In this document: one piece after another, positions 1 through 5,047 of the stretch | Numbering within the stretch: position 1 is the stretch's first letter | How the letters are laid out: every line of letters begins with the position of its first letter | Assembly: GCA_016933355.1 (NCBI GenBank) | Contig: JAFGBC010000083.1 | Location: 1-10,524 of the forward strand | DNA from: Candidatus Aminicenantota bacterium | GTDB lineage: Bacteria; Acidobacteriota; Aminicenantia; Aminicenantales; JAFGBC01 | DNA: 10,524 nt | Direction of reading: 5' to 3' | Program-made: the position numbers and the translations under genes | The notes under the pieces: generated by a model | Databases searched by the model: none | The model's input: only the letters and a program-made list of their open reading frames with translations | What the model was told of the DNA's origin: nothing

Positions 1-305
1 TACCAGACGATATCGCCGGCCGGGTCGATCTTCAGGACGGCGAGCTCGACCGGGTGCCCCTCATAGGCCTTGACATATCCGGCGACGAGGTAGTCGCCGT
101 CCTCGGCCGGGACGACCGCCGTCCCGACCAGGTATCCGGCCCAGAAGGAGGAGCCGCCTCGGACCGTCCTGTTATCGGCCTTGACGCCGAAGACGCGGAG
201 CCAGCCGGCCGCGCCCGCGTCCTGGGAGAGGAGGAGAGGGGCCGCCATCAGCATGCACGCGGCGGCGAGGCTGCTGATCGATAGGATGCGTCCTGTGCGT
301 TTCAT
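1..305 (-). CDS. Exported protein with propeller-like repeat, partial (5' end only)
   Basis: This reading frame starts at the ATG whose complement is 303-305 and runs off the left edge after 101 complete codons. The start is supported by GGAGGA at 310-315 and a good promoter just upstream. Residues 1-28 form a Sec-type signal peptide: basic MKRTGR, then a hydrophobic stretch ending near LLLSQ. The mature part reads GWLRVFG (35-41), then DGDYLVAGY (69-77), then VLKIDPAGDIVW (90-101). This order (W..xFG, then G-Y-x-V-A-G-Y, then V-L-K-x-D-x-x-G-x-I-x-W) is typical of secreted delta-60/beta-propeller-like repeat proteins. More repeats would be expected beyond the edge. Cys17 lies inside the hydrophobic core and does not make a good lipobox. 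Coding and export are well supported; the fold is inferred from little more than one repeat, and the function is unknown. Confidence 0.75.
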   Translation of the reverse strand, partial: MKRTGRILSISSLAAACMLMAAPLLLSQDAGAAGWLRVFGVKADNRTVRGGSSFWAGYLVGTAVVPAEDGDYLVAGYVKAYEGHPVELAVLKIDPAGDIVW

Positions 306-343
306 GAAGTCCTCCCCGGCGAATCCCGCGACATATTGTCTTC

Positions 344-372
344 AGATTATGAACGATTGCCGTCGTTGTCAA
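344..372 (-). promoter_or_regulatory. Sigma70-type promoter of the minus-strand exported-protein gene
   Basis: Read on the minus strand there is a consensus -35 TTGACA (complement of 367-372), a 17 bp spacer, and TAATCT as the -10 (complement of 344-349). Transcription would start near 337, leaving a leader of about 30 nt that contains GGAGGA ahead of the ATG at 305. Spacing and -35 are ideal and the -10 matches four of six consensus positions. Confidence 0.75.
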
Positions 373-490
373 CCTCCGGGCTCGGACAGGCGGTTCGTCA
401 TGTCACTTGACGCTCCGGGTAATCCGTTTTGATCCGAGGCGGACCTTATCTTTCAATAGTCGGATAACACATCCGGCCTGGTTTTCGTTT

Positions 491-496
491 TATAAT
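491..496 (+). promoter_or_regulatory. -10 box of the promoter for the methyltransferase cassette
   Basis: A perfect TATAAT lies 26 bp before the start codon at 523, in a locally AT-rich stretch. I see no good -35 at 16-18 bp upstream (that stretch reads about ACACATCC), so the promoter is either activator-dependent or weak. Transcription would start near 503, giving a leader of about 20 nt with GGAG at 513-516. Confidence 0.55.
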
Positions 497-522
497 AGGG
501 AACCGTCGCCGCGGAGATTGCC

Positions 523-1233
523 ATGACGATCGAACGGAACGAAAGAGAGGATCAAGGAGTTGACCGGAGACGGCTCGGGAAGGCGGCCGTCGCTCGATTC
601 GCGCCGGCTTTCCTCGTCTTGGGGGCGGTCTTTTTCGGAACGGCGGGGACCTTGAGCTACTGGCAGGCCTGGGCCTACATCGGAGTCTTATTGGTACCGA
701 TGACCTTCATATTGGCCTATCTCATCCGGAGGGATCCGGCCCTCCTGGAGCGGCGCTTGAGGACGAAGGAAAAGAAGAAGGAGCAGGGATTCATCGTCGG
801 GTTCAGCAGCGTCTCCATGCTGGCCGCGCTCATCCTCCCCGGTCTCGACCGGCGTCTCGGTTGGTCCTCCGTCCCTCCGGCCGTCGTCGTTGCGGCCTTG
901 ATCGTCGTCCTCGCCGGCTACGGCCTGATCGCCCGCGTCTTCAAAGAAAACAGCTATGCCTCCCGCATCGTCGAGGTGGCGTCTTCTCAGAGGGTAATCG
1001 ACACCGGCCCTTACCGCGTCGTCCGCCATCCGATGTATGTCGGCGTCATCCTGATGTACGTGGTGACGCCGCTGGCGCTCGGCTCCGTCTGGGCCGTCCT
1101 GCCCGCCTTCGGCATCGTCCCCGGTATCGTCATGCGCATCCGGAGCGAAGAAAAAGCCTTGGCCGCCGAGCTCGCGGGATATCGGGACGACCTGGAACAG
1201 GTCCGGTTTCGGTTGATCCCGGGAGTGTGGTGA
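523..1233 (+). CDS. Integral membrane methyltransferase, ICMT/PEMT-like family
   Basis: This 236-residue protein belongs to the isoprenylcysteine carboxyl methyltransferase / phospholipid methyltransferase-like superfamily, which moves a methyl group from S-adenosylmethionine at the membrane. The C-terminal family signature is clear: GPYRVVRHPMYVG at 162-174, then a hydrophobic hairpin (about 175-203), then RSEEKALAAELAGY at 207-220 with the usual paired Glu. Hydrophobic segments at about 26-43, 50-68, 91-107 and 118-138 would be membrane helices. The start has GGAG six bases upstream and a TATAAT box at 491-496. The stop overlaps the next start (TGATG), so translation is probably coupled to the downstream methyltransferase. 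Prenylated protein substrates are not expected in bacteria, so the real substrate is unknown. Codons TTA, GTA and ATA occur close together near 688-711, unlike the neighbouring genes. Family is confident; substrate is not. Confidence 0.88.
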   Translation: MTIERNEREDQGVDRRRLGKAAVARFAPAFLVLGAVFFGTAGTLSYWQAWAYIGVLLVPMTFILAYLIRRDPALLERRLRTKEKKKEQGFIVGFSSVSMLAALILPGLDRRLGWSSVPPAVVVAALIVVLAGYGLIARVFKENSYASRIVEVASSQRVIDTGPYRVVRHPMYVGVILMYVVTPLALGSVWAVLPAFGIVPGIVMRIRSEEKALAAELAGYRDDLEQVRFRLIPGVW

Positions 1234-1919
1234 TGCGCAGAATCTTCACGGCGGACGAAGCCGTTTCTCCGCACGGCGATTGGCCCGGCCAGACGGTCTA
1301 CGACATCGGCTGCGGCGAGGGAGACCTGGTCCGTTGGGCGACGCGGCAAGGGGCTTCGGTCACGGGCATCGATACGGCCGAGATGCTGGCGAAAGCCGCG
1401 GCGGTTCCCAAAGCCGGCGGAGAGCGCTACGTGATCGCGGGAGCGGAACGGCTGCCGTTCAGGACCGAGAGCGCGGACGTCCTGCTCTACTTCGCGAGCC
1501 TGCACCACGTCGCCGGGGACAGGCTCGAGGCCGCCCTCGGCGAGGGCGCCAGGGTCCTCAAGCCGGGCGGCCGGGCGGTGTTCGTGGAACCGGTCGCCGC
1601 CGAGAGCCCCTACGCCGAGATCACCCGTTTGACGGGCGACGAGACGGCCATCCAGGCGAAAGCCTACGCAGCGCTGAAATCCGCGTCGCGCTGCGGGCTG
1701 AGCATGACCGTCGAGGAGAGGCTCTTCATCGAACGCTCGTTCGAAGACTACATCCATCTCATCGAGACCTTCGTCGGGGACGCGGCTCTCCGCGCGAAGA
1801 TCCTGGCCGAAGCGCGCGCGATCGCGGAAGGGAAGGCCGCGGAGGCGGGCGTTCCGTTCGGGGACTTTCGCTTACGTTCGGTCTGTAGGCTGAACGTCTA
1901 CGTCAGGAGGAGGATATGA
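1233..1919 (+). CDS. Class I SAM-dependent methyltransferase
   Basis: This 228-residue soluble protein has a Rossmann methyltransferase core of the methyltransferase-11/25 type. Motif I is VYDIGCGEGDL (22-32), and the acidic residue that binds the ribose of SAM is Asp47 in VTGIDTAEM. Motif II lies at ADVLLYFASLHHV (81-93), and VLKPGGRAVFVEP (108-120) is the usual post-core strand. The tail (about 121-228) is mostly helical and probably carries the substrate-binding cap. I chose the ATG at 1233 because it overlaps the upstream TGA, has GGGAG seven bases before it, and puts motif I at a normal distance from the N-terminus; the frame is open further upstream but would overlap the preceding gene. 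Its stop overlaps the next start by ATGA, so all three genes are probably translated together. Substrate cannot be told from sequence. Confidence 0.88.
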   Translation: MRRIFTADEAVSPHGDWPGQTVYDIGCGEGDLVRWATRQGASVTGIDTAEMLAKAAAVPKAGGERYVIAGAERLPFRTESADVLLYFASLHHVAGDRLEAALGEGARVLKPGGRAVFVEPVAAESPYAEITRLTGDETAIQAKAYAALKSASRCGLSMTVEERLFIERSFEDYIHLIETFVGDAALRAKILAEARAIAEGKAAEAGVPFGDFRLRSVCRLNVYVRRRI

Positions 1920-2365
1920 AACGACGCGATTTCGTGGGACACGCGGGCTGCGGGCTGGCGACGATCATAGGCGCCGCAGGGTGGGGGGCGGCGGCCGGAG
2001 CGCAGACCGCGCCGGCGAAGCCGACGAGCCCGGAGACGCCGGCCGCGCTCCCGGACCGCAAGTTCTACCGGATCGACCTCGAGATCTACGAAGCGCGCCC
2101 GGATTCGTGGTGCCATAAGAAGGGGGATGTCTTTCATTATCCCGAGGATTGGGGCAAGGTCTGCCCTTGGCTGAGGGGAAGCCTCAACGACTTCGTCCGG
2201 ATCCTCGAGTTCGGCGGGACGCTTCCCTGGAGATACGAGGGGACGCCTTACGAGAAGGTCATCGACCCCGACGGGGTCACCACGGAATACGTCCGCTGTC
2301 CCGACCCGACCGCGGACCTGGTCGTCAAGATCATACGGACCCGGGTCGAAGCGCCGCGGAGATAA
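1916..2365 (+). CDS. Tat-exported TIGR04076-like small protein
   Basis: This 149-residue protein begins with a twin-arginine signal, KRRDFVGHAGCG, followed by a hydrophobic run to about residue 30 (GAAAGAQ), so it should leave the cytoplasm already folded. After a Pro/Ala/Thr-rich linker (31-47) comes a domain of about 100 residues resembling the TIGR04076 family: CHKKGD (66-71), VCPWLRGSLNDFV (82-94), EFGGTLPW (98-105) and CPDPTADLVVKIIRTR (128-143). Three cysteines remain in the mature part (66, 83, 128), each in a conserved-looking motif, which may bind a metal or cofactor. The start overlaps the previous stop (ATGA) and has AGGAGG at 1905-1910. From memory, family members are usually shorter and lack a signal peptide, so the Tat signal is notable. 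The family has no firm function, and I do not propose one. Confidence 0.8.
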   Translation: MKRRDFVGHAGCGLATIIGAAGWGAAAGAQTAPAKPTSPETPAALPDRKFYRIDLEIYEARPDSWCHKKGDVFHYPEDWGKVCPWLRGSLNDFVRILEFGGTLPWRYEGTPYEKVIDPDGVTTEYVRCPDPTADLVVKIIRTRVEAPRR

Positions 2366-2455
2366 GCCGGCGGCAGGTCTCGTTCCCATCCGCTCCGTCC
2401 CTGCGCCGTCGGCGTCCCGCGCTCGGCTGCCGGGGGAGGGGACGGGTTCTGGCAT
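2366..2455. other. Intergenic stretch upstream of the galactokinase promoter
   Basis: This GC-rich stretch follows the Tat-protein gene. I see no convincing hairpin with a T-run, so no terminator is called, and no small frame with a ribosome binding site. Transcription of the upstream cassette may read through into galactokinase. Confidence 0.4.
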
Positions 2456-2484
2456 TTGACATCGCCGGGGGCGGATGGTATCAA
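2456..2484 (+). promoter_or_regulatory. Promoter of galactokinase
   Basis: Consensus -35 TTGACA (2456-2461), a 17 bp spacer, then TATCAA (2479-2484) preceded by TGG, which gives an extended -10. Transcription would start near 2491, about 40 nt ahead of the GTG start at 2531. No clear operator repeat is visible beside it. Confidence 0.75.
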
Positions 2485-2530
2485 TGGACGCAACAGCCGA
2501 TTCTGACAACCGAAGGCTAAGGAGACCCGC

Positions 2531-3712
2531 GTGCTCGATAAAACGCAGAGCGAGATCGTCAGCCAGGTCGTCGACGTCTTCAAGAGGGAATTCGGGAGCC
2601 CGGAAGGCCTGACCCTGGTCCGAACGCCGGGCCGGGTCAACCTCATCGGCGAGCACACCGATTACAACGAGGGCTACGTCTTCCCGACGACCATCAACAG
2701 GGCCGTCTACATCGCGGTCCGGCCCCGCAGCGACCGAAGCTGCGCTTACTATTCGCTGAACTTTCAGGACCGGGCGACCTGGGAGCTGGATGATATTAGG
2801 AGAAGCGAAGGCCCGCACTGGTCCAACTATATCAAGGGTGTGATGAAGGTCCTGGTCGAGGCCGGCTGCGGAATCGGGGGGAGCGAAGGCGTCGTTTGCG
2901 GCGACGTTCCGATCGCCTCGGGATTGAGCTCGTCGGCCGCCCTCGAGGTCGCGACGACGTTCGCCCTGGACAAGGCCTTCGGGCTGGGCCTGGACCCGGT
3001 CCGGGCGGCCGTCCTCGGCCGGGAGGCGGAGAACACGTTCGTCGGCGTCGCCTGCGGCATCATGGACCAGTTCGTCTGCCGCCTGGGCCGAAAAGGCCAC
3101 GCCCTGTTCCTGGACTGCCGGAGCCTGGGCTATGAGAACGTCCCGCTCCGGCTGGCCAAGCACGGGCTGCTTATCGTAGACACCAAGGTCAAGCGCGAGT
3201 TGGCCCGGTCCGCCTACAACCAGCGGCGGGCCGAATGCGAAGAGGCGGTCAGGCTTTTCCAGGCCAAGGCGCCCGGCGTCAAAGCTCTGCGCGACGTCGA
3301 CCTGGCCATGTTCAACCGCTACAAGGACGATCTTCCCGACGCCGTCAGGCGGAGGGCGGGCCACGTCGTCTCCGAAGACGCCCGCGTCTTGGACGCGGTC
3401 CGCGCTATGAAGGAGGACGACCCCGAGAACGTCGGGCGGCTGTTCTTCGAGTCCCACCGGAGCCTGCGCGAGGACTACGAGGTCAGCTGCGAGGAGCTCG
3501 ACTTCATCGTCGAGACGGCCCGGGCCTCGGGGGCGAGCGGAGCCCGCCTGACGGGGGCGGGATTCGGCGGTTGCGCCGTCGTCCTGGCCCGTAAGGACGT
3601 CCTGGCCGGGCTGAGCCAGGACATCGAAGTCCACTACGTCCGCAAATTCGGGAAGGCGCCCGGCATCATCGCCCTGAACGTGAATTACGAGACGGACGTT
3701 ATCGCGGTCTGA
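2531..3712 (+). CDS. galK: Galactokinase (GHMP kinase)
   Basis: This cytoplasmic enzyme phosphorylates alpha-D-galactose with ATP to galactose-1-phosphate, the entry step of the Leloir pathway. The 393 residues match the usual length and carry all family marks. The galactokinase signature is GRVNLIGEHTDYN (34-46), with Arg35 expected to help catalysis and Glu41/His42/Asp44 near the sugar. The GHMP ATP-binding motif is VPIASGLSSSAALE (126-139). The catalytic Asp is expected at 179 in CGIMDQF, and the third GHMP motif is LTGAGFGGCAV (340-350). The start is GTG at 2531, set by AAGGAGA at 2518-2524 and by an N-terminus of normal length. It has its own promoter and no galT, galE or sugar transporter beside it here, so the rest of the pathway must be elsewhere. 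The family call is secure; a related sugar kinase is possible but less likely given the full galactokinase signature. Confidence 0.95.
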   Translation: MLDKTQSEIVSQVVDVFKREFGSPEGLTLVRTPGRVNLIGEHTDYNEGYVFPTTINRAVYIAVRPRSDRSCAYYSLNFQDRATWELDDIRRSEGPHWSNYIKGVMKVLVEAGCGIGGSEGVVCGDVPIASGLSSSAALEVATTFALDKAFGLGLDPVRAAVLGREAENTFVGVACGIMDQFVCRLGRKGHALFLDCRSLGYENVPLRLAKHGLLIVDTKVKRELARSAYNQRRAECEEAVRLFQAKAPGVKALRDVDLAMFNRYKDDLPDAVRRRAGHVVSEDARVLDAVRAMKEDDPENVGRLFFESHRSLREDYEVSCEELDFIVETARASGASGARLTGAGFGGCAVVLARKDVLAGLSQDIEVHYVRKFGKAPGIIALNVNYETDVIAV

Positions 3713-3766
3713 CGCGGCAACCGGAAGGGTACGCGCGGCGCCGTTCCCAATCGGCCGAAAAAACCC

Positions 3767-3795
3767 TTGACAGACGCCGGTCAATATATTATTAT
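3767..3795 (+). promoter_or_regulatory. Strong promoter of the tandem exported-protein pair
   Basis: Consensus -35 TTGACA (3767-3772), a 17 bp spacer, and TATTAT as the -10 (3790-3795). The surrounding 3781-3818 is strikingly AT-rich for this genome. Transcription would start near 3802, giving a leader of about 30 nt. This is the most consensus-like plus-strand promoter in the window and suggests strong expression of the downstream pair. Confidence 0.8.
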
Positions 3796-3817
3796 TCAGA
3801 TAGGAATTCTAGTATAT

Positions 3818-3822
3818 GGAGG
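3818..3822 (+). promoter_or_regulatory. Ribosome binding site with competing start codons
   Basis: GGAGG is followed by three ATGs. One at 3826 is only 3 nt away and opens a five-codon frame (MSDVT) ending with TAA at 3841-3843. One at 3833 is 10 nt away and begins the signal peptide of the exported protein. One at 3845, in the same frame as 3833, comes just after the TAA. I favour 3833 because the paralogue started at 4393 then matches it residue for residue up to the main motif. Confidence 0.5.
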
Positions 3823-3832
3823 TTCATGTCTG

Positions 3833-4369
3833 ATGTTACATAAAATGCGGTCTGTTTCGACTCTGGCCGTCCTCTCCCTGGCCCTTTTGGGAGGAGCTCC
3901 CTCTGGGTCCGCGCAGACGACGGTCAAGGTTCTTTCGATTCCGCCTTCGGCCCTCCAGCCGGCCGGCTTCAGGAACAACGCCCTTCCCTGGGTCATGACC
4001 GCCGACGCTTTCTACTTCGCCAATAACCTTTCGGCTCCGGTCGACGGCTACGCCTACGCGCCCCTCAGTCTTCCCCACCAGGCCCGGATCAAGAGCCTGA
4101 CCGTCTATTACATCGATAACGCTTGCGGCAAGGAGCAGGAGCTGGTCGTGGCCTTGACGCGTCACGACATGGCCACGGGCAAGATCCAGGCGATGGCCAA
4201 GGCGACGACGGCCGGCGTCGATTGCCGTCCGGAGCGGCGGACGGTCGAGGATCTCACGATCGGTAACGCGGTCGTCGACAACGACCGTTATTCCTACGCC
4301 TTGACCGTCCTGTTCGCTGACGGGATCGACCGGCTCCGCTTTCTCGGCGCGAAGATCCGCTACCAATGA
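3833..4369 (+). CDS. Small exported protein of unknown function, paralogue A
   Basis: I do not recognise a named family. The 178-residue product has a Sec signal peptide (MLHKMRS, a hydrophobic core, then PSGSA before QTTV, cleavage near residue 27). The mature part of about 150 residues looks all-beta: YAPLSLPHQARIKSLTV (75-91), YIDNAC (93-98), ELVVALTRHDMATG (103-116), IGNAVVDNDRYSYALTVLF (143-161) and RLRFLGAKIRYQ (167-178). The alternation, with lone polar and aromatic residues and a closing strand, suggests a beta-sandwich that could bind a surface or ligand. Cysteines are at 98 and 131. The next gene encodes a clear paralogue with the same motifs at the same residue numbers, overlapping by ATGA or starting at 4393. 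A longer reading from TTG at 3767 is rejected because that TTG is the -35 box. Function is unknown; export is well supported. Confidence 0.82.
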   Translation: MLHKMRSVSTLAVLSLALLGGAPSGSAQTTVKVLSIPPSALQPAGFRNNALPWVMTADAFYFANNLSAPVDGYAYAPLSLPHQARIKSLTVYYIDNACGKEQELVVALTRHDMATGKIQAMAKATTAGVDCRPERRTVEDLTIGNAVVDNDRYSYALTVLFADGIDRLRFLGAKIRYQ

Positions 4370-4382
4370 GGGCGCCGTCGTC

Positions 4383-4387
4383 GAGGA
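4383..4387 (+). promoter_or_regulatory. Ribosome binding site that sets the start of paralogue B
   Basis: GAGGA sits five bases before the ATG at 4393. The earlier in-frame ATG at 4366, which overlaps the upstream stop, has only a weak purine stretch and would put nine extra residues before the basic signal-peptide start. Confidence 0.6.
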
Positions 4388-4392
4388 AAACC

Positions 4393-4932
4393 ATGACTTT
4401 CCCACGCATCAAAAGCTTGTTTGCGATCGGGCTGCTTTTATCGGCGGGCGGGCTGTCGCTCTCGGCGGCGGCCGCGGAGCTCAAAACCCTGTCCGTTTCC
4501 CCGGCCGAGTTCCGGCCGGCCTCGCGGGTCGACGGAGACTTGGCCTGGGTCGCGACGAACGGCGAATTCTATTACACGAACGTCGACTTCAATAACCGCT
4601 ATGACCGGGAGAACTACGCGCCGCTCTTCCTTCCCCACGGCGCGCGGATCAAGTCCCTGACCGTCCATTATACGGACCTGGGGTGCTCCATCATCCAGGA
4701 TATCCGGGTGGCCCTGCTTCGTCAGAACATGGCCTCCGGCGCCGTCCGGAAGCTGGCCGAGGTCTCCAGCCAGGGCCTCCCGATCGACCCCTCCCGGAAC
4801 GTGCTCGAGACGGACGCGATCGCCGACGCGGTCGTCAACAACAACCTGTTCAGCTACACGCTGCTCGTCCGTTTCAACAACATCAAGCGCGATCGGGTTC
4901 GCTTCCACGGCGCGACGATCCACTACGAATGA
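4393..4932 (+). CDS. Small exported protein of unknown function, paralogue B
   Basis: This 179-residue protein is a tandem paralogue of the preceding gene product. It has a Sec signal peptide (MTFPRIKSLF, a hydrophobic run, SLSAAAA before ELKT) and the same motif set: YAPLFLPHGARIKSLTV (75-91), YTDLGC (93-98), IRVALLRQNMASG (104-116), IADAVVNNNLFSYTLLVRF (143-161) and RVRFHGATIHYE (168-179). Cys98 is shared; the second cysteine of paralogue A is absent. Starting at 4393 places the shared motif at exactly the same residue numbers as in paralogue A, which supports both start choices; 4366 remains a possible alternative start. The pair lies between a strong promoter at 3767 and a terminator at 4977, so it forms a two-gene unit. 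The two proteins have diverged strongly outside the motifs, so they may be partners or have different ligands rather than being a dosage pair. Function is unknown. Confidence 0.82.
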   Translation: MTFPRIKSLFAIGLLLSAGGLSLSAAAAELKTLSVSPAEFRPASRVDGDLAWVATNGEFYYTNVDFNNRYDRENYAPLFLPHGARIKSLTVHYTDLGCSIIQDIRVALLRQNMASGAVRKLAEVSSQGLPIDPSRNVLETDAIADAVVNNNLFSYTLLVRFNNIKRDRVRFHGATIHYE

Positions 4933-4976
4933 CGTCCTAACTCAAACGCCAAGGGCTTGAGGATTCCTCTCCCCCC

Positions 4977-5012
4977 CGGCGCCCGTCCCGGCGGACGGGC
5001 GCCGCTCTTTTT
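4977..5012 (+). terminator. Intrinsic terminator after the tandem pair
   Basis: CGGCGCCCGTC (4977-4987) pairs perfectly with GACGGGCGCCG (4994-5004). One more C-G pair can form in the loop, leaving a tetraloop. The hairpin is followed by CTCTTTTT (5005-5012). It lies 45 bp after the stop of paralogue B and separates that unit from hemW. Confidence 0.88.
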
Positions 5013-5017
5013 CCCGA

Positions 5018-5047
5018 TTGCCGCGGCGGGACGACGTAGTCTATCAT
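5018..5047 (+). promoter_or_regulatory. Possible promoter of hemW overlapping its first ATG
   Basis: TTGCCG (5018-5023), an 18 bp spacer, and TATCAT (5042-5047). The spacing is acceptable and the -10 is good. The -10 overlaps the ATG at 5046, so if used it would give an almost leaderless message starting near 5054, and the true start codon would be the ATG at 5058. It directly follows a terminator, where a promoter is expected. Confidence 0.45.

Noticed and set aside
246..263. Lipobox in the minus-strand exported protein (AAAC around Cys17)
   Set aside because: Position -3 is Ala rather than Leu, and the Cys is followed by more hydrophobic residues (MLMAAPLLL), as in the core of an ordinary Sec signal.
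54..432. Short frames on both strands in 54-432
   Set aside because: They overlap the partial minus-strand gene, which has a promoter, ribosome binding site and signal peptide. The short frames have low-complexity Arg/Gly-rich products and no start signals.
407..435. TTGACG at 407-412 as the -35 of a plus-strand promoter
   Set aside because: The sequence 17 bp downstream (TGATCC) is a poor -10, and the perfect TATAAT at 491-496 is better placed for the gene at 523.
861..1232. Upstream extension of the class I methyltransferase to position 861
   Set aside because: The added residues are Arg/Pro-rich out-of-frame reading of the preceding membrane methyltransferase gene. The ATG at 1233 has a ribosome binding site and a normal distance to motif I.
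1898..3784. An open frame of 628 codons on the minus strand
   Set aside because: It is a shadow of galK and the Tat-protein gene, running through the galK promoter region, with no domain signature.
3767..3832. TTG at 3767 as the start of paralogue A
   Set aside because: That TTG is part of the -35 box TTGACA, so it lies upstream of the transcript. A normal signal peptide begins at 3833.
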